Below, piece by piece: positions 43,682-52,760 of a stretch of DNA of 64,000 nucleotides. The position numbers and the translations under genes were made by a program. Below the pieces are notes generated by a model. That model saw nothing but the letters and a program-made list of their open reading frames with translations. It ran no database searches and had not been told where the DNA came from. The DNA lies in the NCBI RefSeq assembly GCF_002209485.1, contig NZ_NJIX01000006.1:248001-312000 (forward strand), written 5' to 3'. This DNA is from Achromobacter sp. HZ34. Lineage in GTDB: Bacteria > Pseudomonadota > Gammaproteobacteria > Burkholderiales > Burkholderiaceae_B. Numbering within the stretch: the stretch's first letter is position 1; each line of letters opens with the position of its first letter.

Positions 43682-44557
43682 TCAGCGCCGCGTGCCGGTG
43701 CGCGTCATCGCCGCCAGGCGTTCCAGCAGCTGCATGTCCTGTTCGTTCTTCAACAGGGCGCCTGCCATCAGCGGCACCGCGGTGGCCGCGTGGGCGTCGA
43801 TCTCGGCCGCGGCCACGTCCTCGGCCAGCAGCAGGCGCAGCCAGTCGAGCAGTTCCGAGGTAGAGGGCTTCTTCTTCAGCCCGGGCGCTTCGCGCAAGGC
43901 GAAGAATGTGTCCAGCGCGGCGCGCAGCACGTCTTGCTTGAGATCGGGATAGTGCACCGCCACGATGTCGCGCATCGTGTCGCGATCCGGAAAACGGATG
44001 TAGTGGAAGAAGCAGCGGCGCAGGAAAGCGTCGGGCAGGTCCTTTTCGTTGTTCGAGGTGATGATCACCAGCGGCCGGTGGCGCGCGCTTATGGTCTGGC
44101 GCGTTTCGTACACATGGAATTCCATGCGGTCCAGTTCGCGCAGCAGGTCATTGGGAAATTCGATATCCGCCTTGTCGATCTCGTCGATCAACAGCACCAC
44201 CGGCTCGTCGGCCTCGAAAGCCTGCCACAGCACGCCTTCGACGATGTAGTTGCGAATGTCGCGCACCTTCTCGTCGCCCAGCTGCGAGTCGCGCAGACGC
44301 GAGACCGCGTCATATTCGTATAAACCCTGGTGCGCCTTGGTGGTCGACTTGATATGCCATTGCAGCAGGGGCCGGCCCAACGCGGCCGCTACTTCCTCGG
44401 CCAGCATGGTCTTGCCGGTGCCGGGTTCGCCCTTGATCAGAAGCGGGCGCTGCAGTGTCAGGGCGGCATTGACCGCCAGCTTCAGATCCTCGGTGGCGAC
44501 GTAGCGTTCGGTGCCGTCGAAGCGGGCGGCGGGGGCAGCGGATTGTGCAGCGGACAT
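43682..44557 (-). CDS. MoxR-family AAA+ ATPase
   Basis: 291 aa from ATG 44557 (GGAGG 10 nt upstream; a longer frame exists). Walker A GEPGTGKT (43-50), Walker B VVLLIDEIDKAD, sensor-1 region LVIITSNNEKDLPDAFLRRC and a C-terminal AAA lid. This is the MoxR group that works with VWA proteins as a chaperone for cofactor insertion or complex assembly. It forms a two-gene operon with the CoxE-like gene. Cytosolic. The client is not visible in the window; the nearby cytochromes are on the other strand. Confidence 0.9.
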   Translation of the reverse strand: MSAAQSAAPAARFDGTERYVATEDLKLAVNAALTLQRPLLIKGEPGTGKTMLAEEVAAALGRPLLQWHIKSTTKAHQGLYEYDAVSRLRDSQLGDEKVRDIRNYIVEGVLWQAFEADEPVVLLIDEIDKADIEFPNDLLRELDRMEFHVYETRQTISARHRPLVIITSNNEKDLPDAFLRRCFFHYIRFPDRDTMRDIVAVHYPDLKQDVLRAALDTFFALREAPGLKKKPSTSELLDWLRLLLAEDVAAAEIDAHAATAVPLMAGALLKNEQDMQLLERLAAMTRTGTRR

Positions 44558-44729
44558 GAAACGTGAGCCTCCACGGGCAGGGCACGGGGCAGCGCCCATG
44601 CGTGGTCGATCGGGCAATTATCGTACAATCGCCAGGACTTTGCGTCCGGCTGGAGGGCTGGCGTGAGGTCCTCGCAGAAGTACCAACAGTAGTTCCAGCA
44701 ACCAAGAACAGCCGAGACAAGAGCCCCCA

Positions 44730-45107
44730 ATGAAGTTGCGAACGAATGTATTGCGTACGGTTGCAGTGATGGCCTTGACGGCATCCTGTGCGATCCCGGG
44801 TGTGACCCACGCGGCCGATGCCGCGCCCGCCGCTGCCGCCGCGACCCCCGCGGCGCCCAATTTGCAGGCGGCGCGTGACAAGATTTCGATGTGCATCGGT
44901 TGTCATGGCATCCCGGGATATAAAGCCAGTTTCCCCGAGATTTACCACGTGCCCATGATCGCCGGGCAGAATGCCAAGTACATCGAGGCCGCCTTGAATG
45001 GATACAAGAGCGGCGCGCGCAGTCATCCCACCATGGATGCCGTTGCGGCCAGCCTGTCCGACCAGGACATTACCGACCTGGCTGCGTATTACGCCAATCT
45101 CAAGTAA
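44730..45107 (+). CDS. Small cytochrome c (class I, c553-like)
   Basis: 125 aa with a Sec signal peptide (VLRTVAVMALTASCAIPGVTHAA), an Ala/Pro linker, one haem-binding CIGCH (55-59) and a probable distal ligand Met102 in HPTMDAVA. The fold fits the c553/c4-half type. Periplasmic electron carrier. It lies 13 bp before a second cytochrome c gene and so is likely co-transcribed. A possible -10 (TACAAT, 44624) lies about 100 bp upstream. Confidence 0.92.
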   Translation: MKLRTNVLRTVAVMALTASCAIPGVTHAADAAPAAAAATPAAPNLQAARDKISMCIGCHGIPGYKASFPEIYHVPMIAGQNAKYIEAALNGYKSGARSHPTMDAVAASLSDQDITDLAAYYANLK

Positions 45108-45120
45108 CCCGGGGGCATCC

Positions 45121-45483
45121 ATGAAACGCTATTTTCTCGCTTGCGCGGGTGCCGCGCTGCTGGCCTCGTTCAGCCTGGCGCAGGCCGCCGACCTGGACGC
45201 CGGCAAGGCCGTCTTCCAGAAATTCAATTGCGCGTCCTGCCATGGCGCGGACGCCAAGACCTCGGTCGATCCCGCTTATCCGGTGCTGGCGGGCCAGCAT
45301 GAAGATTACCTGCGGCATGCGCTCAAGGCCTATCAGCGTGGCCAGTCAGGCGCCGCGGCGTCGGCCAATATCCGCAAGAATCCAGTGATGGGGGCCTTCG
45401 CGGTGCAGCTGTCGCCGGATGACATCGACAACGTCACGGCCTGGCTGGCCAGCCTGCCCAGCGACCTGGGCGTGCGGAAATAG
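45121..45483 (+). CDS. Small cytochrome c (class I)
   Basis: 120 aa from ATG 45121; the longer open frame overlaps the preceding gene and would destroy the signal peptide (MKRYFLACAGAALLASFSL, then AQA). One CASCH (37-41) and a probable axial Met90 in NPVMGAFA. Similar in size and layout to the preceding cytochrome, so together they resemble the two halves of a dihaem cytochrome c4. Periplasmic electron shuttle; the terminal oxidase or donor is not in the window. Confidence 0.92.
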   Translation: MKRYFLACAGAALLASFSLAQAADLDAGKAVFQKFNCASCHGADAKTSVDPAYPVLAGQHEDYLRHALKAYQRGQSGAAASANIRKNPVMGAFAVQLSPDDIDNVTAWLASLPSDLGVRK

Positions 45484-45547
45484 GCAGATAAGGTCGGCAG
45501 GGGGCCGGGCATGGCCGGACGGCGTACGCCGCCAGCCGTCCGCACCG

Positions 45548-45973
45548 TTAGCGTTCTGCCCTTTGGCGTATCAAATCGATATACGTATCGCTGTCCAGCG
45601 GCTTGCCCAGCCGCTGCGCTTCCCATACCACCTGGCCCAGGCATTCCATGATTTCATGCGCGGCATGATGTGCATCGCTGCGCGCCGTCAGGCGCTGGTA
45701 GGCGGCGCGGATGCCGGGCGGATGATCGATCGACAATTGCTCGGCGATCGCCAGGTGCATGGACAGATGCAGGAAGGGATTGGTGCGGCCTTTTTCGACC
45801 GAGTAATCCTTGGTCATGGCGTCGGGGTCTTCCATGTCGCCGTGATATTCGGGATGCTCGACCAGCCAGTCCAGGGCCATCGATTCCAAAGGCGTAAGGA
45901 CTTCCGAAGCCCGATGCTTGCGCCAGGATTCGATGAAAAATTCGCGGACTTGATCGCGTGAAGGATTGAACAT
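45548..45973 (-). CDS. DUF1841 family protein
   Basis: 141 aa. N-terminus MFNPSRDQVREFFIESW and interior NPFLHLSMHLAIAEQLSIDHPPGI and AHHAAHEIMECLGQVVWEAQR (each a family hallmark; His-rich helices). Cytosolic and uncharacterised. It is convergent with the cytochrome pair and divergent from icd, sharing about 135 bp of promoter space with it. Confidence 0.9.
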   Translation of the reverse strand: MFNPSRDQVREFFIESWRKHRASEVLTPLESMALDWLVEHPEYHGDMEDPDAMTKDYSVEKGRTNPFLHLSMHLAIAEQLSIDHPPGIRAAYQRLTARSDAHHAAHEIMECLGQVVWEAQRLGKPLDSDTYIDLIRQRAER

Positions 45974-46109
45974 GCGGAGAGAGGGCTGATACCGTTGTGC
46001 GCTGCGTCATGGCATTTTACTCCCGCCGCGCGGGGTCAAGCGCGCGAGGGGCGGTGCCGGCGATATAGAATGAGCCTTGCCTCGTCCGTAACCGCAGAGA
46101 GCCGTTGTC

Positions 46110-47366
<1,257 letters not shown>

Positions 47367-47373
47367 TGGGCTC

Positions 47374-47395
47374 GCGGCGGCGCGTAAGCCGCCGC
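47374..47395 (+). terminator. GC-rich hairpin after icd
   Basis: GCGGCGGC / GCCGCCGC inverted repeat with a 6-nt loop, 8 bp beyond the icd stop. No T-run follows, so it may act as an mRNA 3' stabiliser or a weak terminator. Nothing else seen in this gap. Confidence 0.4.
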
Positions 47396-47480
47396 CGCTG
47401 CGCCCCTTGCCGTCGTTGCCGCACTATCCCGTGGGCCTGGACGCGGAGCACCGGCCACTGCCCATTGCGCCTGCTTGCCT

Positions 47481-48446
47481 TTACGCCGAAGGTATCAGTG
47501 CAGCCCCATCCATGACGGCGGGCATGGCCTGCCGCACCAGCTCCAGGAAGCGCCGCAGGCGCGCCGGGTAGTACCGCGCATAGGGATGCATCAGGTAGAT
47601 AGGCAGGGGATCGGCCTGCCATGCGGGAATCAACTGGCACAGCCGTCCAGCCTTGATGTCTTCCGTGGTCATCCAGGCGGACTCGACGGCGGCACCCATC
47701 CCCAGCAGGGCGGCGTTGTGCAGGGCATACAGATTGTCGGTCAGTACGCGCGGCTGGATGGGCAAGCGGTATTCGGTCCGGTCGGCGTCATGCCGCAGCG
47801 TGACGGCATCACGGTAGAACGTGCGCAAAGCCGCCCAAGGCAGCCCGGCCAGATCGCCAGGATGGCGTGCCTCGGCCACCGTCGCGGCCAGCGCCGGGGC
47901 GGCGACGACGATCCGGGGTATTTCCGAAACCCGGCTGGCCACCAGCTCGACATCGCCCACTTCCCCCACGTGCAAGGCGCAATCGATGCCTTCCGCGACG
48001 AAGTCGGGACGCCGGTCCTGCAGCAGCCATTCCACCGAAACCTTGGGGTAGCGGGCCAGATAGTCGGCCAGCAGCGGCATCAGCTGGCGCTGGCCGAAGG
48101 CGTGCGGCACCAGCACCCGCAGCGTGCCTTCGGGCTCATCGGCCACGCCACGCAGGTCTTCTTCCATGGCGCGCCAGTTGTCCAGCAGGTCGCGGGCGCG
48201 GGCGTAACAGCGTTCGCCGTCCTCGGTCAGCTTCATGACGTGGGTCGTGCGTTGCAGCAGCCGCAGGCCCAGAAAGCGTTCCAGCGCCTGCAGGCGGCGG
48301 CTGATGGTCGGCTGCGTGGTGCCCAGGCGCGCGGCGGCGGCGGACAGGCTGCCCGTCTCGACGATGCGGATGAAAGTCTGCATCAGCTCGATCCGGTCGA
48401 CACCAGGGGCTGTTTGCGCGGTTATCTTCGATTCGGTCATGCGCAT
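47481..48446 (-). CDS. LysR-family transcriptional regulator
   Basis: 321 aa from ATG 48446; ATG 48440 is equally possible because a dyad overlaps the first codon. HTH: VDRIELMQTFIRIVETGSL and AARLGTTQPTISRRLQALE. The effector domain follows (about 95-300) and is of the CrgA/DhcR-like subgroup (GTLRVLVPHAFGQRQLMPLL). Divergent from an MFS exporter gene 93 bp away, the usual arrangement for local control of a transporter by a small-molecule-sensing LysR. Confidence 0.92.
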   Translation of the reverse strand: MRMTESKITAQTAPGVDRIELMQTFIRIVETGSLSAAAARLGTTQPTISRRLQALERFLGLRLLQRTTHVMKLTEDGERCYARARDLLDNWRAMEEDLRGVADEPEGTLRVLVPHAFGQRQLMPLLADYLARYPKVSVEWLLQDRRPDFVAEGIDCALHVGEVGDVELVASRVSEIPRIVVAAPALAATVAEARHPGDLAGLPWAALRTFYRDAVTLRHDADRTEYRLPIQPRVLTDNLYALHNAALLGMGAAVESAWMTTEDIKAGRLCQLIPAWQADPLPIYLMHPYARYYPARLRRFLELVRQAMPAVMDGAALIPSA

Positions 48447-48466
48447 AGCGTATAAGCTATCTGCGC
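48441..48466. promoter_or_regulatory. Candidate LysR operator in the lysR/MFS divergent region
   Basis: Inverted repeat ATAGC-GTATAA-GCTAT (48445-48460), extended by GCGC on the left and TGCGC on the right. It has the T-N11-A form typical of LysR sites and overlaps the lysR start, consistent with autorepression and control of the MFS gene. Confidence 0.5.
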
Positions 48467-48539
48467 ACCATGCTACTACCGCAGCGTGTCATTCGTCTGG
48501 AGAATGCGAACCGTCGAACATTCCTCCGGGACATCCACC

Positions 48540-49778
48540 ATGTCTTCTCTACCCATGAATCAGAATCCACAGGCCGCTGCGGCCACCCCCGGCACGGGAT
48601 CCCAGGAAAACCTATCCGGCGGGCTGATCCTGCTGCTGGCCGTGGGCACGGGCGTCAGCGTGGCCTCGCTGTACTACAGCCAACCCATGCTGGGCGTGCT
48701 GAGCGGCGCCATCCACGCCAGCGAGCGCCAGGTCGGGATGGTGCCGACCCTGACCCAATTGGGTTATGCGCTGGGCCTGCTGTTGCTGGCGCCACTGGGT
48801 GATCGTTACGATCGCCGCAACATCATCCTGATAAAGGGCACGCTCTTGGCGCTGTCCCTGCTGGCCGCAGGCCTGGCGCCGTCGCTCGGCTTCCTGCTGG
48901 CGGCCAGCCTGGCCGTCGGCCTGTCGGCCACCATGGCCCAGGACCTGGTGCCCGCCGCGGCCACGCTGGCGCCGGTGGCGCACCGGGGCAGGGTGGTCGG
49001 CATCGTCATGACCGGCCTGCTGCTGGGGATACTGCTGTCGCGCGTGGTCAGCGGCTTCGTCGCCGAGCAGTTCGGCTGGCGCGCCATGTACGTGGCGGCC
49101 GCCGCGGGCCTGGCCGTGATCGGCGTCGCCTTGTGGCGCGGCCTGCCGCGCTTCGCACCGACGACTTCGGTGTCCTACGGCGCCTTGATGGGTTCGCTGT
49201 TCAGCCTGTGGCGCCAGCATCCGGCGCTGCGTCGGGCCGCCGTGGCGCAAGGCCTGCTGTCCCTGGGCTTCAGCGCTTTCTGGTCGACCCTGGCGGTGAT
49301 GCTGCATGAAGCCCCGTTCCACATGGGCAGCGCGGCGGCGGGTTCCTTCGGCCTGGCCGGCGCGGCGGGCGCCCTGGCCGCGCCCCTGGCGGGCCGGATT
49401 GCCGACCGCAGCGGTCCTGAGCGCGTGACGCGGCTGGGCGCGGGCCTGGCGGCGCTGTCATTCCTGGCCATGGCCTTGGCGCCGCTGTTGCCCACCACGC
49501 ATAGCCAGATCATGCTGATCGTGGCCAGCGCCATCGGCTTCGACTTCGGCATCCAGGCCACGCTGGTGGCGCACCAGACCATCGTCTACGGCATCGATCC
49601 GGGCGCCCGTAGCCGCTTGAACGCATTGCTGTTCACCAGCGTGTTCGTCGGCATGTCCGTGGGGGCGGCACTGGGCAGCCTGGCCCTGGCGCAATGGGGC
49701 TGGATGGGCGTGGTGGGCCTGACTACCTTGGCGGCGGTGGGTTCGCTGCTGGTGCGTCTGACGGCGCGACGCCGCTGA
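48540..49778 (+). CDS. MFS transporter (drug/metabolite efflux type)
   Basis: 412 aa from ATG 48540; an upstream ATG (48486) would add 18 polar residues. About 12 TM helices. MFS motif A reads PLGDRYDRRNIILIKG between TM2 and TM3. The N-terminal segment VASLYYSQPMLGVL is characteristic of the ArsJ/YnfM-like DHA1 exporters. Inner-membrane proton antiporter, substrate unknown. The divergent LysR gene is its probable regulator. Confidence 0.9.
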   Translation: MSSLPMNQNPQAAAATPGTGSQENLSGGLILLLAVGTGVSVASLYYSQPMLGVLSGAIHASERQVGMVPTLTQLGYALGLLLLAPLGDRYDRRNIILIKGTLLALSLLAAGLAPSLGFLLAASLAVGLSATMAQDLVPAAATLAPVAHRGRVVGIVMTGLLLGILLSRVVSGFVAEQFGWRAMYVAAAAGLAVIGVALWRGLPRFAPTTSVSYGALMGSLFSLWRQHPALRRAAVAQGLLSLGFSAFWSTLAVMLHEAPFHMGSAAAGSFGLAGAAGALAAPLAGRIADRSGPERVTRLGAGLAALSFLAMALAPLLPTTHSQIMLIVASAIGFDFGIQATLVAHQTIVYGIDPGARSRLNALLFTSVFVGMSVGAALGSLALAQWGWMGVVGLTTLAAVGSLLVRLTARRR

Positions 49779-49789
49779 GCGACTCCTGG

Positions 49790-49900
49790 CGGCGGATATT
49801 CCGCCTCGGATATCGGCCGGCTGATATTTTTCGGCTGGTATTTTGGGAGCTGTTGTTCGTGATTGATATCGGTGGTTGATATCCGAATCTGGTCTCGCAA
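49790..49900. repeat. Cluster of GATAT/ATATC words after the MFS gene
   Basis: The core ATAT with flanking CGG/TG occurs about five times (CGGATATTCC, CGGATATCGG, CTGATATTTT, TTGATATCGG, TTGATATCCG) in about 90 bp and twice more in the hairpin that follows. GGCGG-ATATT-CCGCC (about 49790) is a small hairpin 12 bp beyond the MFS stop. The gap between the convergent MFS and XRE genes holds no gene. Confidence 0.5.
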
Positions 49901-49938
49901 TGGAAAATAATATCGGCGACCCGTGGGTCGCCGATATT
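49900..49938 (-). terminator. Terminator-like hairpin after the XRE gene
   Basis: Perfect 14-bp inverted repeat AATATCGGCGACCC / GGGTCGCCGATATT with a 2-nt centre (49909-49938), 22 bp beyond the XRE stop. On the minus strand it is followed by ATTTTCC, a short T-run. Confidence 0.6.
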
Positions 49939-49960
49939 CGTCTCAATCACGCAACTTGCG

Positions 49961-50278
49961 TCATGCCGCTTCGCCTTCCGCGCGATCCTGCAATTGCCGC
50001 ATGTGGGCCAGCGCTTCCAGTTTCAGCGCCGGTGGCAGGCTGTGATAGGCCATCAGCATTTCTGCCATGTCGTCGTCGCGGGCATAAAACCAGGGCGCGG
50101 GGATATCCAGGGCCGAAGCCAGTCTTTCGATGAGAAAAAAGCCGGGCGTATGCTTGCCACGCTCGTACTGGTTCATGCGGGAACTGGCGGACATTTCGTC
50201 CAGTCCGGCCAGTACGCCCAACCGCTCCTGGGAAATCCCGGCACGCAAGCGCGCTTCCTTGAGCCTCGATGTGAGCAT
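49961..50278 (-). CDS. XRE-family helix-turn-helix regulator
   Basis: 105 aa from ATG 50278; a TTG at 50305 would add nine residues but has no better ribosome site. HTH_3: RLKEARLRAGISQERLGVLA then MNQYERGKHTPGFFLIERLA, so the DNA-binding helix sits near residues 25-45. A short C-terminal helical region (YHSLPPALKLEALAHMRQLQ) may mediate dimerisation. Its target is unknown. It borders an AT-richer patch and might be part of an acquired segment. Confidence 0.85.
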   Translation of the reverse strand: MLTSRLKEARLRAGISQERLGVLAGLDEMSASSRMNQYERGKHTPGFFLIERLASALDIPAPWFYARDDDMAEMLMAYHSLPPALKLEALAHMRQLQDRAEGEAA

Positions 50279-50305
50279 ATGAGCGACCAGATATGAGGGA
50301 TTCAA

Positions 50306-50740
50306 AAGCTCAGGATGGTCGTAGATTTCGCTTGACCGCTTCCTAAGATTTTCGTAGTGCTAGAAGAGTCAGAATTTGAAACAATGTTTCTCCGCGCGAC
50401 ATTGTCGACAAACTGGGCTAAGGTATGCGGCAGTGCTGCGGTTGTGCCTATTTTGAACCCGCCGCGAACGGTGTCTATTTGGGGAATACCTGTAGGTCTC
50501 CTGGGGCTAATTCCCGATATAGCCAAGCAAATTGGCGCCTTTTTGATCAATCCCTCGACGTTACGGAATACTACAATCCGGTGTCCGCGCCGGTGGTATC
50601 CGCGCAGTATGGGGGCTTTGGTCGCTAGGTACGCAAATACCGGCAAATTTGCGAGCAAGGTGTACCGGCGAGGTCGTGCCAAATCGACTCGCTTGTATAC
50701 CTGCCTCTACATGTGAACGTAAGCGGGCCTGCCGGGCCCG
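50306..50740. other. AT-richer gene-poor patch
   Basis: About 435 bp whose G+C is visibly lower than the flanks, with T- and A-runs. It contains open frames on both strands (about 119 and 126 codons), but neither has a convincing ribosome site, domain or codon pattern. It ends at 50750 where the next gene begins. It could be a remnant of transferred DNA. Confidence 0.5.
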
Positions 50741-50749
50741 GAGTTGAGT

Positions 50750-51310
50750 GTGCACGTGATCCCTTCTACTACCCGTGAACTGCAGGCGACGCTTCAGCAA
50801 CTGGACGCTGATCTGCGTAAGCTGACCTCGACAGTTCATGCCTTATTGCATTGTCTTCCGGGGGCTCCCCTGGATGATGCGGCCAACGCAGCGCCCGTCG
50901 TGCGACAGATGCCACCGCGTGCCCTGCCGGGCGTCATCGATGCGATGCCGGTTGCACCGTCCTCACCCCCGGCGCTTGCCGTGGAGGCGGGCAGCGAGCA
51001 ATGGCGTTTGCGCGACGGCGGCTGGACGCTGGTGTCGCCGCGCGGCCAGCGCCTGGTGCTGACGACGCTGGAGCGCAAATTCATGCTGTCCTTGTTCGGC
51101 GCGGCCAGCCGCAGCCTGGCGCGCGCGGAACTCAGCGCGCTGGCGCCATCGACCGGTGAGAGCGGTGAGCATCCGGCATCGTCGCCGCGAGGCGTGGACG
51201 TCATGGTCAGCCGCCTGCGCCGCAAGGCACAGGCGATGGGCATGCCGCTGCCGCTACGTTCGGTGCGCCGCTGGGGCTATATGTTCACCGAGGCCGCGCT
51301 GGTCGATTGA
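50750..51310 (+). CDS. Winged-helix (OmpR/PhoB-type DNA-binding) protein without receiver
   Basis: 186 aa from GTG 50750 (GGAG 6 nt upstream); TTG 50744 and GTG 50756 are alternatives. An N-terminal helical part (TRELQATLQQLDADLRKL) and Pro-rich linker precede a C-terminal trans_reg_C-like domain: WRLRDGGWTLVSPRGQRLVL, LTTLERKFMLSLF, recognition helix VDVMVSRLRRKAQAMGM and wing RSVRRWGYMF. There is no Asp-bearing receiver, so it is an orphan regulator controlled by something other than standard phosphorelay. Its 3' end overlaps the convergent DapA-family gene by 57 bp. Confidence 0.75.
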   Translation: MHVIPSTTRELQATLQQLDADLRKLTSTVHALLHCLPGAPLDDAANAAPVVRQMPPRALPGVIDAMPVAPSSPPALAVEAGSEQWRLRDGGWTLVSPRGQRLVLTTLERKFMLSLFGAASRSLARAELSALAPSTGESGEHPASSPRGVDVMVSRLRRKAQAMGMPLPLRSVRRWGYMFTEAALVD

Positions 51311-52231
51311 TCGGCCATGGCGGCAGGTGCCGCCGGCAGCTTCTTCAGCAGGTGTCGGCGGCAGCCTCTCCAGCAGGCGCCGCAGGCGACCGGCCAGCGC
51401 ATTGCTGGCCGGCATCAATGGCGGCCGCAATTCGTCCTGGATCAGGCCGGCCATGGCCAGGGCTTTTTTCACCGGGGCCGGATTCGGTTCGGAGAACAAC
51501 AGACGCACCAGGGGCTTGAGCTGGTCTTCCAGCGCGCGCGCCGCGCTGGCTTGGCCGGCTTGCGCCAGCCGCATCATGGCGACGAACAGATCCGGGCGAA
51601 CATGGGCCGACGCCGCGATGGCGGTCTGCCCGCCGGCCAGGAAAAAATCACACAAGGCCGCGTCTTCGCCACATACCGCGGGCACCTGGCCGCGCTGCAG
51701 GATGGCCATCAGCCGCGTGGCGTCGCATTCCTTCACGCCGGCGATCGGCTGGGTGGCGGCCAGCGTTTCCATGCTCTCCACGGTCAGCGCCGAACCGGTG
51801 CGCTTGGGCACGTTGTAAAGCATGATGGGGTACTCGGTGGCCCAGGCCAGTTGGCGGTAATGCCAACGCATGCCTGCCTGCGTGGGACACAGGTAGTAGG
51901 GTGGCGGGATCAGGTAAGCCACGGGCTCCAGGCGGTTCAGCCGTCGCATCGCCGCCGCCACGCCATTCGTGTCGACGCCGCCCAGCCCCAGCATGATCGG
52001 CAGCGCGCTGGCCTCGGCGTCTGCGCGCAGGGCGGCCACCATGTCGCAGCGTTCGGCCAGGCTCAGCAGGCTGCCTTCGCCGGTGGATCCGAACAGCACC
52101 AGGCCGTCGATGCCGGCGCGCCGATAGTAGCGCGCCAGGCGCACCGCGGCGTCTTCGTCGACGCGACCCAGGCGCATGGGGGTCACCATCGGCAGCCACA
52201 GCCCGGTTGGTACCGGCATGGCGGCGGCCAT
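51254..52231 (-). CDS. DapA/NAL-family aldolase-lyase
   Basis: 325 aa from ATG 52231, which overlaps the preceding stop (TGATG). Dihydrodipicolinate-synthase family: GSTGEG (48-53), Tyr139 in YNVPKRTG and Schiff-base Lys167 in GVKECD. A TIM barrel is predicted. The substrate arginine/keto-acid pocket cannot be assigned by eye, so it may be a sugar-acid or hydroxy-keto-acid lyase rather than the housekeeping DapA. The C-terminal about 25 residues (RHGRSIDQRGLGEHIAPAAH) extend beyond the family and lie over the convergent gene. Probably an operon with the small gene upstream. Confidence 0.85.
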   Translation of the reverse strand: MAAAMPVPTGLWLPMVTPMRLGRVDEDAAVRLARYYRRAGIDGLVLFGSTGEGSLLSLAERCDMVAALRADAEASALPIMLGLGGVDTNGVAAAMRRLNRLEPVAYLIPPPYYLCPTQAGMRWHYRQLAWATEYPIMLYNVPKRTGSALTVESMETLAATQPIAGVKECDATRLMAILQRGQVPAVCGEDAALCDFFLAGGQTAIAASAHVRPDLFVAMMRLAQAGQASAARALEDQLKPLVRLLFSEPNPAPVKKALAMAGLIQDELRPPLMPASNALAGRLRRLLERLPPTPAEEAAGGTCRHGRSIDQRGLGEHIAPAAHRT

Positions 52232-52617
52232 CAATGCAGCACCGTCAGGTCGCGGCCAACTTCTGCGTTGACCGGGGTAGCGAGGATGGCGCCGAATTCC
52301 GCTTCAGGGATGCCTGCCATGATGGCGTCCATCAAGGCCGCCAGTTCGCTGCGGCAGGCCTGCAATTGCAGCGTCGTCACGCCGCGCGCGTCCGCCGTTC
52401 GCGTCTCGGCCTTGAGTGTGTAGATGTCGATGCGGTCGCCCAGGGCACGATGCAGGGCGCGGCGCACCGCCTGCGTATCGGCGGTGGGTACGCGCACGGT
52501 CAGGCGGACGTCGGCGGTGCGTGCACGCGCGGTTGCGGGCAATACCGTGGAGGCGGCGGCGCGGCGGCCGTGGGCAGCGGGATGGGTAGCGGCGATGAAA
52601 TCGGAGATCAGGGGCAT
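52231..52617 (-). CDS. Small protein with ACT-like (MgtC C-terminal-like) fold, hypothetical
   Basis: 128 aa from ATG 52617; the frame stays open to 52740 (169 aa) and the true start is uncertain because no clear ribosome site is visible. After an Ala-rich N-end, residues from about RTADVRLTVRV to GIPEAEFGAI alternate as beta-alpha-beta-beta-alpha-beta, like the ACT-like C-terminal domain of MgtC proteins, but no membrane part is present. Its stop overlaps the start of the DapA-family gene, so translation is coupled. A regulatory or binding role is a guess. Confidence 0.5.
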   Translation of the reverse strand: MPLISDFIAATHPAAHGRRAAASTVLPATARARTADVRLTVRVPTADTQAVRRALHRALGDRIDIYTLKAETRTADARGVTTLQLQACRSELAALMDAIMAGIPEAEFGAILATPVNAEVGRDLTVLH

Positions 52618-52760
52618 GTCAGGGGAAGGCGCCGCGCCCGGCGGGCGGGGGAGGCCAGTGGTGGATGACGATTCCACTGTAGGACCGCGCGGATAAACGC
52701 CTGCGAAAAATGCACGCCTTCCGTATAAAAATCGTGTCAACCGCGCGGGCCCTGGCTTGC

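Noticed and set aside
50302-50682. 126-codon minus-strand frame upstream of the XRE gene
   Set aside because: No ribosome site, no domain and atypical composition; kept only as part of the AT-richer patch.
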